64,000 nt of DNA from the NCBI RefSeq assembly GCF_000004075.3, contig NC_026659.2, positions 21,656,272-21,720,271 of the forward strand. The letters run 5' to 3'. Each line of letters starts with the position of its first letter. Within the stretch, counting starts at the first letter, position 1. This stretch comes from Cucumis sativus. Taxonomy: Eukaryota > Streptophyta > Magnoliopsida > Cucurbitales > Cucurbitaceae. The notes under the pieces were generated by a model. The model saw only the letters and a program-made list of their open reading frames with translations. It was not told the origin of the DNA and ran no database searches. Position numbers and translations under genes: made by a program. Below are positions 1 through 11,008 of the stretch, one piece after another.

Positions 1-119
1 TTGTATTAATTGTATATATATCCAAACAATTTTAGGTAATTATGACAAAAGTGTATGACTTATTTTCCAAGATTAAAAAACAATATCTAAAAACAAAATA
101 AAACATGCATCCTAAATAA

Positions 120-345
120 GTATATGACTAATTTAGCATTGAACATTTAAAGTTTGGCAGTTGCGAGATGTTTACGAGATTGCGAAATACAAAAAACAGT
201 AGTTAAAAGCACCCTAAATCACATAAGAACAAATATATAATTCATTTGAGATCAAACATTTGAACTTAAAAACCTGCGAGATGTTTGCGAGGTGAAAAAA
301 AAAAACAAATAACTTATTGACATTCTTTGAAATGACTCTAAATCA
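120..345 (-). repeat. Two diverged copies of a ~110-150 bp repeat unit
   Basis: The phrases GTTGCGAGATGTTTACGAG and CTGCGAGATGTTTGCGAG recur about 115 bp apart, each near a run resembling 'aacattt(g)aa(c)ttaaa'. Read on the minus strand, these match the units of the array at 61040-61900, which carry TCTTGCAAACATCTTGCAAC followed by a TTCAAATGTCCAA-like stretch. I see this by eye and have not aligned it. The unit has no coding potential, and the family is not one I can name. Confidence 0.5.
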
Positions 346-949
346 ACTTGAAATAATTAAAAATTATATTAGGTTTATCCAACTAACGTTCAATATATAT
401 ATATATAACACAATACATTTCACAAAAAACAATAACAAGAAAAAAACAATAACAAAAAAAACAATAAAAAAGTTTTATTAAAACACACCACGATTCATGA
501 GACGTTCACCGAAGGAGAGGATGAATGGCATCAGTGTAGAAGTGGAAAAGTTCACAACTTTTTAAGAGGGAAGAAAAAAAGATAAGATTTTTCTTTCTTT
601 TCTACATGTTGTTTTACGTTGAAGAAGAGGAAGAGAATGTAAAATTATAAAAAAAGGGTACTTTAGATATTTCACTTCCAATTTGTCATAAAAGTCAAGT
701 TTTTAAAAGTCAATCTTAAAATTAATTTATTCCTCCATTTTCAGCCCATTTTTGACAAATTTTCAACTTTTAGTAGGATTGATGCATATTAAAGTTCTAA
801 ATGGTTGGAGTAACAAGCTAAGTCATTTGATATGCTACTCGAATTGTTAAAGAACACATTTCCAACAGATTCATCAACACCTAGTTCATTTTACAAAGCT
901 AAGAAAAATTCTTGTGACTTAGGGCTAGGCTATGACCTAATTTATGCGT
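346..949. other. Intergenic DNA, nothing recognised
   Basis: AT-rich sequence with A-rich runs around 420-475 and no open frame or recognisable element. The GA-rich block near 500-560 has no coding signal that I trust. Confidence 0.5.
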
Positions 950-1745
950 GCAAGTATGTGTAACGTACGGTATCTCTCCTAGTCAGTTCGCCAAATACTC
1001 TTGTGTACTGATCAGAACAACAAATGATTAAATTGTCTAGTAAAATGCAAACTGCAAAATAGAAAAACAGGTTAGTAGACGACTAAGTCGCGGATCACGC
1101 TCTCTTTAAGACGTTTCGCAGCTATTCTCTCTTTGTACAAACAGTTTGATAGCCCCATCGTCTTTAGGATAAAACAGTCTTGGTCTTCAATTAGTTTTAC
1201 ATCGAAGCTAATTGGAATTCACAAACACTATATTTCGGTATGTAGAAAGTGATTTTTTTAGGGTGGGTATGAAAATCGATAGATATTTTTTTGTATATTT
1301 TAGGTGAAGAATGAGACTGTATATATAGAAGTGTGGAGGCATAGGCAACCAACGGTCACAATGTTAATGACCAATTAATTTAGAAAACCAAAACGATTAT
1401 ATCAATTAATTTAGAAAATAAAAATGATTATACCAATTAATTATATAACAGTTTTGGTTTTGGAAAGTCAAAAGTCAAAGAAAACGTTTTAGCAAAAATA
1501 TATATATGTTATTATTTTATTCCTCCAAGCCACGCTCGACCGACGGTGGCATGCGCGTGTGTGGAGATATGGGCATATCTACGTTTGCTTATCACCTCCC
1601 TCCTTTCAAAACTTGGATGTCCTAAGGGTCCAAACCCATGAATGAATCGGTGAGTATACAAGGAGACTTCAAGTACGGTGGGAATGCAAGTTATGAATAA
1701 AATAATAATAAATATTTCTTTTCACAAAATTTTCATCACACAAAG
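950..1745. mobile_element. LTR-like dispersed repeat, copy 1 (inverted relative to 55650-56546)
   Basis: Nearly the whole segment is related to the reverse complement of 55650-56546. Shared blocks include the region of TGATCCGCGACTTAGTCG (minus-strand reading), AAACTGTTTGT, GGTTGCCT, ACAGTTTTGGTTTTGGAAAG, CCAAACCCAT and GTGGGAAT. A TATA-like string and a 'TTTCTATTTTGCAG' string (minus reading) are inside. There is no coding region. The promoter-like content and length suggest a solo LTR. The 7-bp flanking duplication of the other copy would fit a Mutator-like element about as well, so the class is left open. Confidence 0.6.
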
Positions 1746-2319
1746 TATGATTTAGTAGGTAAGTTGTTATGTTTTGGTTGTAGGGAAAGGTTCATGAACA
1801 TAAGTTTAAATTTGTTTTCTTGGATGTGGGATGACATATAGTTTTGTTTTTGTAAGTTATTATTATTGTGGTTAAGTAAAGTTGAATTATTTAGTATGTA
1901 AGTTGTTATGTTTTGGTTGTAGAGAAAAGTTGATAATTGTAAGTTTATTTTTAAAAGAAATTAAACTAGGTAAAGTTTTTGTATATATATATATATATAT
2001 GTAAAGTGAAAAATGTACAAGTTTATTAATATGTTTCTATTGTTTTCTTTCTATTTGTTTTTTAGGTTCAACTTTCAATCGAGACCATTATGAAAAATAA
2101 ATTAGAAGTTTATGTATTATTTATGTATTGTTTGTTGTAATTTTGGACAAACTTACTTTTTTTTGGCTAGGTTAATTTTGTAAGAAACTATTGTAACTTT
2201 TATTGAAACATTAAATGAATTTTAGTATTTACTATTTTGATAGTTTGAATTGTGTTTAGGTACAAACCAAAATTATTGTGAAAAAATAATACAAATATAT
2301 ATAAAAAAATATTTACAAA
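1746..2319. other. AT-rich DNA, probably internal remnant of the adjoining element
   Basis: Short internal duplication: 'gtaggtaagttgttatgttttggttgtag' near 1755-1783 recurs in altered form near 1898-1922. There is an (AT)n run near 1984-2000. No coding sequence is evident. It may be the inner part of the CACTA-type element whose end lies at 2320-2665. Confidence 0.35.
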
Positions 2320-2665
2320 ATAGGCTTTTGCCCATCAGCATTTCATGTATTTGCTGACAAAAACTATAACTGTCGATGTAATAGATATACACAACCAACA
2401 TAATTAAATGCCTACATAAAATATTTTCACCTTTAGTGAATATCCTTTTCGCCGATGGTTAATTTCTGGTGTCATCATAGTTTCGTTGGCAAGTCTAGTA
2501 TTTGTTGACAGTCTCTTTTTTATCGTCGACGGAGGCTCTTCTGATGATCTATGCTGATGGTTTGTGCCGACAGTTTAATATCGTTGGCAAAAGAAAAGCC
2601 GACACATTTTTAAAGCTTCGCTGATGATTTTTGTCACTGGCAAAAGGTTAAATTCTTGTTGTATA
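2320..2665 (+). mobile_element. CACTA (En/Spm)-type 3' subterminal region and degenerate terminus
   Basis: The region is crowded with variants of one short motif in both orientations: GCCGATGGTT, GTCGACGGAG, CTGATGGTTTG, GCCGACAG, GTTGGCAA and CACTGGCAAAAG. It ends in AAATTCTTGTTGTA. CACTA elements are known for dense subterminal repeats and a terminus of the form CTTGTAGTG. The terminus here is one or two changes from that. The assignment rests on motif density and the terminal string. No transposase was seen. Confidence 0.5.
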
Positions 2666-2849
2666 ATGAAGTTCGCTAAATTAAAATATTTAAAACGATA
2701 TCAACCAAATTAAGTCAAACTCAAATCAAAATGACTAAATATAAACTTTTGAAACTTAGACTAAATTTAAAATAAGTCCAAATCACATATAAAACTTGTA
2801 GTTCAACTCCTATGTTAACAATAAATATTAAGCAATAGTTAAATGGATT

Positions 2850-3872
2850 CCACCGATATGGAGTTTGATGAAAGTGAAACTTGAAAAATTGTACGAGATA
2901 AAAATATAGCTGCTAATACAAATGACAAAAGTAAAACCATTAATGTTGATTCAAATGTTGTTCCAAATCCCCCGAATAGAAGAAAGTCAAACAATCCATT
3001 GTTTGAGATCACTTTGAGAGGCTTAAAGGTGATCTTAAAGACACTTGTGCTAAATTTAAATACTGTGAAGTTGTGTATGCATGTTATTCTAAATGTTAAT
3101 GGTAATTGGACTAGGAAGAATCATTTGGAAAATTGCAAAAAGCACCCTTAAAAAAGAAAAGAGAGATCCAACCCAAATGACATAGCTTTCAAATCTAAAG
3201 ACAATGTTGGGGACAATTCTTTACAACTTGTATGTGAGTCATTTAGTCTAGAGTGTTATCAGGAAGCTTTGGTTGAAATGATAATAGTAAATGAATTGCC
3301 ATTTAAGTTTGTGGAGAGTAATGAATTCAAGAAATTTGTGGATAGATTAACATGTGTAAATCAAACTAGATTTGTTGTTCCGTCTTGGTTTACTGTGGCT
3401 AGAGATGTGCTTAAGTTGTATGTTAATGAGAAGAATCGTTTGAAAGACATGTTCGTAAATAATAAGTATAGAATTTCTCTTACCACTGATTGTTGGCATT
3501 GTACAAAATATAAATTGCATGGTCCTAACTGCCCATTTCTTAGATTCTGATTGAAAATTACATAAGAGAATACTTAGTTTTTGTCCAATTGAGAATCATA
3601 AAGACGATATGATAGGTAAAACCATTGAAAAGAATTTGAAGGATTGAGACATTAAGAGGGTAATGACTTTGAAAGTTGATAATGCAAGTTCGAATGACAC
3701 TATGTTTGCTTATCTTAAAGCTATTCAATAAGGGATTATTGTTTGATGGGGGAATTTCTGCATGTTTGTTGTTGTGCCCATATATTGAATCTTATAGTAA
3801 GTGATGCTTTTAAGAAAAATAATGATTGTATTAATAGGATTCAATATGCCGTATGATTTATAAGGTCTTCTC
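2850..3872 (+). pseudogene. hAT-superfamily transposase fragment (BED zinc finger, RICESLEEPER type)
   Basis: Pieces of a hAT transposase can be read in shifting frames. A BED-finger-like part lies around 2990-3150 (WDHF-like start, Cys-x2-Cys-like pair, then a GNWTRKNHLENC-type end). It is followed by an open stretch at 3269-3547 containing VNELPFKFVES, an FKKFVDRL-type segment and SLTTDCW. Those strings match the block after the BED finger in plant RICESLEEPER/DAYSLEEPER-like proteins. Further on, HVCCCAHILNLIVSDAFK is visible near 3760-3810. Stop codons and frameshifts separate the parts, so it is dead. It is cut at about 3873 by a CACTA-like sequence. Confidence 0.75.
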
Positions 3873-4300
3873 ACTACTACAGATTTGACATTTCTTGACG
3901 CACGCAAATTTTGATTTTCGAATGGCTATGGCAAAGAACCATCAAGAAAAATATTTTTCTTCACACAATATTTATCTTGACGTTCATACAAAATACGAAA
4001 AAAAAATGTAGATTTTTTATTTTGTTGATGGACAAAGTTCTCTTAGTTTCGTTGATAGTCCACAAACGTCAATAAAACTATTTCTCGATGGACAATAAAT
4101 ATAAGGATAGTATATTAGTTGACTGACAATGTCCATCAAGTTACCTAGGTTTTCTTGATGAACGAGATTCATCAAGAGATTATGTTTATTGATTTGCAAT
4201 GTCCATCATTGAAAGAAAAATTAATATATTTGTTTTGGATATCTTGATGAGTGGAAGAGTTTTCTTGATAGACCTAAAACTTTTTTTATAGGCAAAGTCG
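3873..4300 (+). mobile_element. CACTA-like terminus with subterminal repeats, copy 1
   Basis: Begins with CACTACTACAGATTTGAC and then carries many copies of a motif such as CTTGACG, CATCAAGAAAA, CTTGATGG and CGTCAATAAAA in both orientations. The same start and motif set recur at 45711-46015. A CACTA start plus dense inverted subterminal motifs is the signature of En/Spm elements. It lies directly behind the hAT open sequence, so it probably inserted into it. The far end is not defined. Confidence 0.6.
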
Positions 4301-5100
4301 AAAAGAAGATCATGAGATATCTGGATGGGCATTTTCCATTAAGGAAAACACGTGATTTCATAATGAACAATGCATTTAAAGAAAAATGATTAAGTTGCCG
4401 TTATTGATCCTCATCAATAAAAATCTTGAAATTAATAACTTCGTGTTGGACTAGACCAAAATGATGTTGTTTTGTTTGTTGGATTTTATTTTTCATTAAT
4501 TTTTATTTTTATTTTTTTGACCTAGGTTGATTTAATTTTTTTATTCAAAAGTGTCATAATTTAAGCAAGAGATGGATGAATCAAACTTTAATCTTCACAT
4601 TGACATTGTACCAACATTATATGTCAAATGAGCAATTGATTTAATAATTTTGAAAGGAAAAGTGATTTATATTTCGATCCAAAGAGATTTGATGGGTTGG
4701 TTGATTAAAAAGTTGACGAGAGATAAAGTTAAGGATTTTAGAGTTTATTTAACCAAGGATTTTAGAGTTTGTAATTTTAAATTTATTAAAATTTAGATTT
4801 CATTGAAGAAATATTTAGAGTACTTTTTTTAAAAAAACAGAATGTTTGACAAAATATTTATATTTAATTGAAGAATTAAGAGTAAATAAATTTTGTGTTT
4901 TAGTGAGTTTGTTTTATAAATCGTAAATAGTTTTTAATTTTTTCTATTTTAAAAAATCCTCTATTTAGATTAAGGAATGAATTAAAAGAGAGAGAAAAAT
5001 ATATCTTTGGTTAAAAATTTAAACTATATATATATATTGTATACACACTATTTTTCTTATATAGAAAATAAAAAAAATGAAATAGGTTGTTTAAAAAAAA
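4301..5100. other. Intergenic AT-rich DNA
   Basis: No open frame or repeat structure that I can name. There are A/T runs and a short (AT)n tract near 5025-5036. The stretch leads into the leader of the next gene at about 5140. Confidence 0.5.
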
Positions 5101-5444
5101 CGTAAATGAGATTTATTTTTTGAAATGAAACCTAATTCTCTCTTTGAGTATCTCATTCGCAAAACCCACTACCGCCTGCCTCTCCTCATGTCGTTTGCTC
5201 CATCAACGGTGGACACATTGGTGCTACTGTTTATCTAATTGCCGCCATTGCTAGAGTTCGACGTTCCTTGGCCGCCATCCTCCGATTGATCAGTTTCTAT
5301 TAGCCCTTTTCCTTTTAACTTTATCTTTTTCATTTTCTCTACCTATACTTCCTCTCTCTAACCCACGCACAGAAGGTTTGTCGTCGAGAGCAGGAGTTTA
5401 ATCTATCACTTGGTGATTGTTACCTCATATTTTTGCCTCCCCAT

Positions 5445-8400
5445 ATGGTGAAGCCTAACAAAACCGCTCTCCTAACCTTTGCAGAAAGGTGCAAGGTGCT
5501 CCCCTTTCCTTCTTTTCTGAAATTAGTTTAAAGAAAATTTATAGCAAATTGATATCTGGGTTTTTCTTGTTTTTTTCAGAATATTCTTGCTTCCAATTGG
5601 ATTGCCACTCTCAATACGATCAAAGCCGATGCTAATGGAAGGTACCCATTTGTTTGTGATTTTTTCTCTCTTTTCATAATCTTATACTTGAGTGAGTTTT
5701 CATTTTAGTCATTAATCAACTGGTGAAATGAAAAATGTTTATGTTAGGTGATGGGAATGGGGTTTCCATTTATTGAAGAGTATATTAGAAAATGGCTTTA
5801 CTCATTTGTTTTGGTTGGTTGTGTCTATCTCAGCAAGGAGAATATTCACACTTCAAAAGTTATGTACATGATCAGGAAAGGAAGGCCATATATTTGGGTT
5901 CCTGAGAAAGATTTTCACAACGTGGTATGCTTCTTCGTCTTCTTCACAAATTTACTCCTTTTCTCTTTCCCGTTGTCTGATATTCAGAATAAGGAAGGGA
6001 AATAAGAACCATATATTTTTTTAACTTACTTCTTCGAAGCCTCCCATTACTCTAAGATTCAGGTTTAACTGACTTCAATTGATTTCCTGACTTTGATTTA
6101 GATTGACTTATCATATCTAGCGTTGTTATATGTCAAATTCCTATTGGATATTTTGATGTTGGTATTGGTTAGTTGAGTGACACAGCAATTTTTTGCCAAT
6201 GTGATTACTTTGATCGATGAGAAGCTGAGAGTTCGATTGAATAACAATACGCTGATCATTCTATAGAGTTCGAGTAGCTTATGCACTTGGAACATTGGAG
6301 GATGTCTTACATTTTTTCTCAACTCCCCTGTTGCCTCTACTTCTTTGCATTTAACCTGCAGTATATGTTTAACTAACCCTATTTTGTTATGATTTAGTTT
6401 TGGACATTATTCTTATAAAATCTACTTATACACATGTTTGTTCATTTTTAGTATTTCACTTTTGGGTGACATTTTCTGGAACTAAAGTTTTATTTTCAAA
6501 ATTGGCTGGGATTTTATAAATGTTTTTGGTACTAGATTATGATAGAGTGGAGATTAATTCATTGAATTGAAAATCAGAAAAACAAAGAACAAGACATAGT
6601 CAAATAGACCCTAATTAACTCGAGTTTTTTTGTACTTAGCACTGGTAAGTGGTAACACATGGTTTTTCTACAGAACACAATAATTGATGAGCGTAGTTCA
6701 TTTGCTGTGGCCAGTCCTTTCCCAGGTCCTCTAGCTTCCTTGTTCAAATCTCTGGAAAAGGTAACCTCGAGATGTATGAGTAGTAAGTTGTTTTACTACT
6801 TTGTTTCGAAATGTTTTGCTCTGGGAGATTTAATATGTTCCTAAGTGGTACTGATACTATTATCTTGCTATATTTCTCCTCGAAGGCACTGGTGACTCTA
6901 ATTATAGGACTTCATGCTTAAAATATAGCAACTGCCCTAAATAATTGTCCGTTTTCATCCTGCAGTTACCACCAAGGGTTGCTCTTATCGGGGACATGAC
7001 ACGTCTTAAGAGTGAAAAGGTAACGAAAACACATCCTTCCAACTCAGAATATAAATTATACTCTTTAGAAATTTCAAAGATCTTCAGCGAGGTCACCATG
7101 CTTTAGAGCCATGAAGGGTATGTCTAATTGTCTTATGACTTTCAGGAAATTTATTAGGAATTGTCTTTTGGATAAGCAACATTATTTAGGTACTACATCT
7201 GTGTATATATAAGGAATTAGTTATACACCGAAGTAATGGGAAGAGAAATAGTCTAGTTGGTTTATGGCTGAATGATGAAAGTACTCAAGAGGGGAGGTTT
7301 CAAATACTTGAATACTTAGGGAGCTATTATAGGTCTTTATCTCTTACATTTTAGTATCATTTTAGTCTTCGAGTTCTATCAACAGTAATTCATTAGGTGT
7401 CAAACCACTACCGTCTTCAATTATAAACCAATCTTTCAGCTTCTCTCATCCAATGGAAAACATTATCGCCACCACATCCTATTTTGGAAGACTAGGATCA
7501 GAATTTCGCATTTAGTTTGTATAGAAAGTTTTACCAACTTTGGAAGTACCAATATACATACAAGCAGTTTCTTAAAGTATTATCTTTTGATATCGACTTT
7601 ATTAGGTAGTCTGATTACAGGCTCAGGATGTTGTTGAAAGGCTTAAAGCAGCCATACTGTTTGAACAAAAAGCCATTGAAGACTTTGGTAGCTTAGTCTC
7701 CAACGTCTTGAAATCCTCCAAGCTTAAATGTACATCACGCAGTCAACACCTCAACGAAATCTTAAATGGGAATGAAGAACATGTGATCTATAAGTTTGAT
7801 GTGAGGTATGGAAAATACACCCCCCCCCCCCCCCCCACCAAATCAAATCTGTTTCAGACGATACATTTTGAACTGAGATTTCCTTTCACTAGATCAAGTA
7901 TGTATATCGATAGTAAAGGTGGAACATACGAAGTCGAAGCGGAGGACTTCACCACATCAAAAGCAGATTCATTGAGTAGGCACTTCGCCCACCCATCCCT
8001 TTTTATTTACTTGATGTAAATATCAATGATAAAGCTAACTTCCAGAGTCCCTCTTGTTCCCTGCAGCACCTTTCTCGGCAGCGCTTATTGATGGAATAAA
8101 CCAAAACGCCACAAGACGTAGAGCTCTGATGTTATTCTGCCTTGTTTACTTCAATGCAAATGCAAAGGTATGATAGTCTTTTAGCATTTTTATGGAGATT
8201 CGTGAGCAAGTGTGGTAGCAATTGGAATTGTAACTCTGTTTTTTTCCCCAATGTTTAAGGATGCATATGTAGTATCAGTGGATCGCAAGGGATTTGAGTT
8301 GCTAGTGAAAGTTCCAATCTTTGGTTTGAATGTTGAGGTTGGTCAGTATGAGTGGAAAGATTTCAGATTTACATTGAAGAATGAAGCAAAAGATATTGGG

Positions 8401-8475
8401 GACTTTTGCCAACAATTGGTGGAAATGGAAGAGGAAGTTGTGAAGAGAATTTCTAGTTATAGTGGTCTTGGGTGA
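5445..8475 (+). CDS. FMN-binding split-barrel / DUF2470-like protein, nine exons
   Basis: Exons: 5445-5495, 5580-5641, 5834-5924, 6674-6760, 6966-7019, 7621-7805, 7893-7975, 8067-8167 and 8260-8475. All introns are GT..AG, phases join without a stop, and the product is 309 residues (930 nt with stop). It starts MVKPNKTALLTFAERCK. The first half (about 20-110) has YIWVPEKDFHNV, NTIIDERSSFAV and RVALIGDM, resembling the split-barrel fold of pyridoxamine-phosphate-oxidase-like proteins. The C-terminal third (from about 190) has SAALIDGINQN, then SVDRKGFELLVKVP and a FRFTLKNEAKD..FCQQLVEMEEE segment, resembling DUF2470. This order is seen in HugZ-type heme-binding proteins and their plant relatives. 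Activity is not shown; it may be a non-catalytic FMN or heme binder. There is no obvious chloroplast transit peptide. I recall close plant homologues but cannot name the Arabidopsis gene with certainty. Confidence 0.75.
7820..7836 (+). repeat. Poly-C tract (17 C) in intron 6
   Basis: Seventeen consecutive C bases lie 14 bp after the donor of intron 6 of the split-barrel gene. It is the only long G/C homopolymer noticed in this AT-rich window, and its length is uncertain because such tracts are prone to sequencing error. Confidence 0.9.
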
Positions 8476-8717
8476 TCCCAGCAGATTAAGAATTGTATTT
8501 TGCTTACAACACTAAGAACCTTCTTTGTTTTTTACATCCATGATATGAATCGAGAATACTTATTTAAAAAAAGTGAAAAAAATGATGGGTATTAATTTAG
8601 TTATAAATTTGGTTTGCAAAAAGAAAAAACGAGAAAAAAAGTGAAAAATTACCTTTTTAGTCCTTCAGTTTTGAAGGTATTTGTTTGGTCTATGAGTATT
8701 AGAAATGTATTCTTTTA

Positions 8718-9762
8718 GGGTCTGTTTTGTAATGTTCTCGTTTTCTATTTTTTATTATGTTTTCATTTTTTAAGAAATAAATGTGTTTGATAATGTTTCT
8801 GTTTCTCATTTTAAAAAAAAAAACGTTTATCATTTTAAAAGAAATTACTAGAAACAAAAAAGAAGTTGTTTCTCATGTTTTGTTCTTTAATTATTTTATT
8901 TTTATTTTTATTGGTTTTCTTTTCCCCTCTCCCTGTTTCTACTGGTCTTCTTTTCTATTTCTTAATTATTTTTATCAGTTTTTTTTCAATTATTTTTATT
9001 AGTTTCATTTTTCTCAACTATTTTTTAGTGGTTTCCTTTTCCTTTTTTTCAATTATTTTTATTGATTTTTTTCTTTTTAAAATTATTTCTATTGATTATT
9101 TTTTTTCTCAATTATTTTTATCGACTCTTTTTTCTTTTTCTCAATTATTTTTATTGGTTTTCTTTTTCTTTTTTTCAATTATTTTTCTATTTCCTTTTAC
9201 TTTTTCATTTTTTCACGTGATTTCCTTTTTCTTCCTCTTATTTGCATCTTTTCCAAATAACCACTCTTCACGTGGTTTTCTTTTTCTTCTTCTTATCTTC
9301 ATCGTCTTTCTTAAACAAATAACCATGGTCTTCCTCTTCCTCTCATTGTTTTCTTCATCTTTCTTCTTGCCTCTGATCGTCTTTCCCTACACATTTTTCT
9401 TTGTCGGGTTTGAGTTTTCCTCTTCCTCTTCGTACAGATCGTTGTAGGTTTTTGTCAGATTTGTGTTTTTGCTGTGGGTCTTTGTCTTACTTTTCACTGT
9501 AGATATTAGTCTTTTTCATCGTGGGTTTTCCTCTTTCTCCTCGTCGGTTTTGTTCTTCATATCTCAATCTTTATTTTGATTTATCATAAGATTACCATAA
9601 AACCTTCCTATTTAGATTTGATAAAGTGTGTGGTGTAATGTTTAATTGAATTACATGTGAATAAAATAAAAATAAATCTTGAAGGTACTTATTCATAAAA
9701 AAGGAAGAAACAGGAAATAAGAAACAAAAAACTAGAAACAGAAAACAACGTTATCGGACCTA
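8718..9762. mobile_element. Non-autonomous DNA element with ~60 bp imperfect terminal inverted repeats
   Basis: The left end GGGTCTGTTTTGTAATGTTC and the following T-rich 40 bp are matched by the reverse complement of the right end, which reads AGGTCCGATAACGTTGTTTTC then CTGTTTCTAGTTTTTTG. The termini are flanked by TA on both sides (TTTTA|GGGTC and GGACC|TA). No transposase is present. A start of the GGGTCCGTTTGATAAC kind is common to plant hAT/Mutator-like miniature elements. The superfamily cannot be fixed without a clear target duplication. It begins about 240 bp after the stop of the split-barrel gene. Confidence 0.55.
8880..9190 (+). repeat. T-rich tandem repeat, unit ~28-33 bp, about nine diverged copies
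   Basis: The core TTCAATTATTTTTATTGG recurs with small changes (TTATCAG, TTATTAG, TTCTATTGAT, TTATCGAC, TTATTGG). Each copy is followed by a TTTTCTTTTTC-type spacer. The array leaves one frame open for about 190 codons (8866-9444), giving a Phe/Ser/Leu-rich run. That is a by-product of the repeat and not a gene. Confidence 0.7.
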
Positions 9763-11008
9763 GTTTCCATGAACTGGTTTATTTGGTGTCAAGTTCTTAA
9801 AAGGTATTTTTTTCAGTCTTTTAAGTTTTTAAAAAAAATTCTAAAAATTATACTCTCTGAAACTATTTTTTAAAATTTAAATATCATATAATTTTTTAAA
9901 AAAGAACCAAAATAAAACAAGTCTAATACATTTTCAATATATGAAACGTCCCCATTTAATTCAAAAGGTTTTTAAAATAGTACTTTATTATATTATCTAA
10001 AAATACCACAAAATGTAAATACAGTTTTAATGTATTTAAGTTTCTTGCTATATTTTGTAAATTTTTTTTTTTTTTTGTTATTTGTAATAATTCTTCTCCG
10101 TATACAAATATTTTATTTTCGATCACTACTATGTAATAAGTAAACCAAAAGTGATTAATATAAATTGAATTATTTATGCTCATTCTAAATTTTGAAGTAT
10201 ACAACCAAAGTGTAATAAATATAGAATTAAGTCGCGAGAAAAACATTAATAGAACATGTCAACATAACTAATTTGATTTGTACTCTACTTTGTTTTAATC
10301 TTAATCTATCTCTATTTTCTAGTTTTTCATTATAAAAAACACCCACATATAATAATTTAATTTTTCTCTCACCCATGTATCAATTTAATTAGTGTATTAA
10401 AATCTTTCTTAAAGTTTCTAAGTTTGATGTTTGTTCCGGACTCTAAAATTTCTAATTTTTTTCTAAAATGTTGGATGTGTAATTACCTCCACTTGTATAT
10501 CCCATGACCCATTGTATTTGTTTGATTGATTTAATGACATATTTAAGGTTTGAGCAATTTTCCAATTTTCCAAAGATTGGTTTGTTTGTTTTCTTTTCCA
10601 TTATAGCATTGGTTTGTTTAAAAGGGAATTTCAATAGTTTTCTGTTTTACTTATGAATTCTAACAAAATTAATTGATTTTGCAAATACAATGTGTCTAAT
10701 TGCTTTGATCACACACAATTTTCTATTAGATAATTAATTAGATAAGAGTATAAATGATATACATCTCGGTTAGATTTTAAAACACTTTCCATCTAACATA
10801 CAAATTCATTGAATGATTTTATAGTTTTTATTAGTGTTAAATTTATTAAAGGAACCTTTCAAATTAACAAGAGAGAACAAATAATTTATTGGCAAAATTA
10901 CCCCTTATTTAATAGTGAAGAAGACTTAATTTGAATGAGTAAAATGAAACGAGTGGAAAGAGAGAGGTTATGAAATAAAAGTACCAAAAACTTTTGTTTT
11001 TTTATTTC
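9763..11008. other. Intergenic AT-rich DNA
   Basis: No supportable gene. A 96-codon minus-strand open frame at 9956-10246 has AT-driven composition and no family resemblance. There is a T13 run near 10063-10076. Confidence 0.45.

Noticed and set aside
5748-6005. 85-codon open frame beginning in intron 2 of the split-barrel gene
   Set aside because: It only overlaps the true exon 3 (5834-5924). The first part is intron, shown by the phase-correct CAG acceptor at 5831-5833 and the homologous SKEN.. start of the exon.
8866-9447. 193-codon open frame resembling a hydrophobic membrane protein
   Set aside because: It is the translation of a T-rich tandem repeat inside a transposable element. Its Phe/Ser/Leu/Ile composition follows from the repeat unit, and it has no family resemblance.
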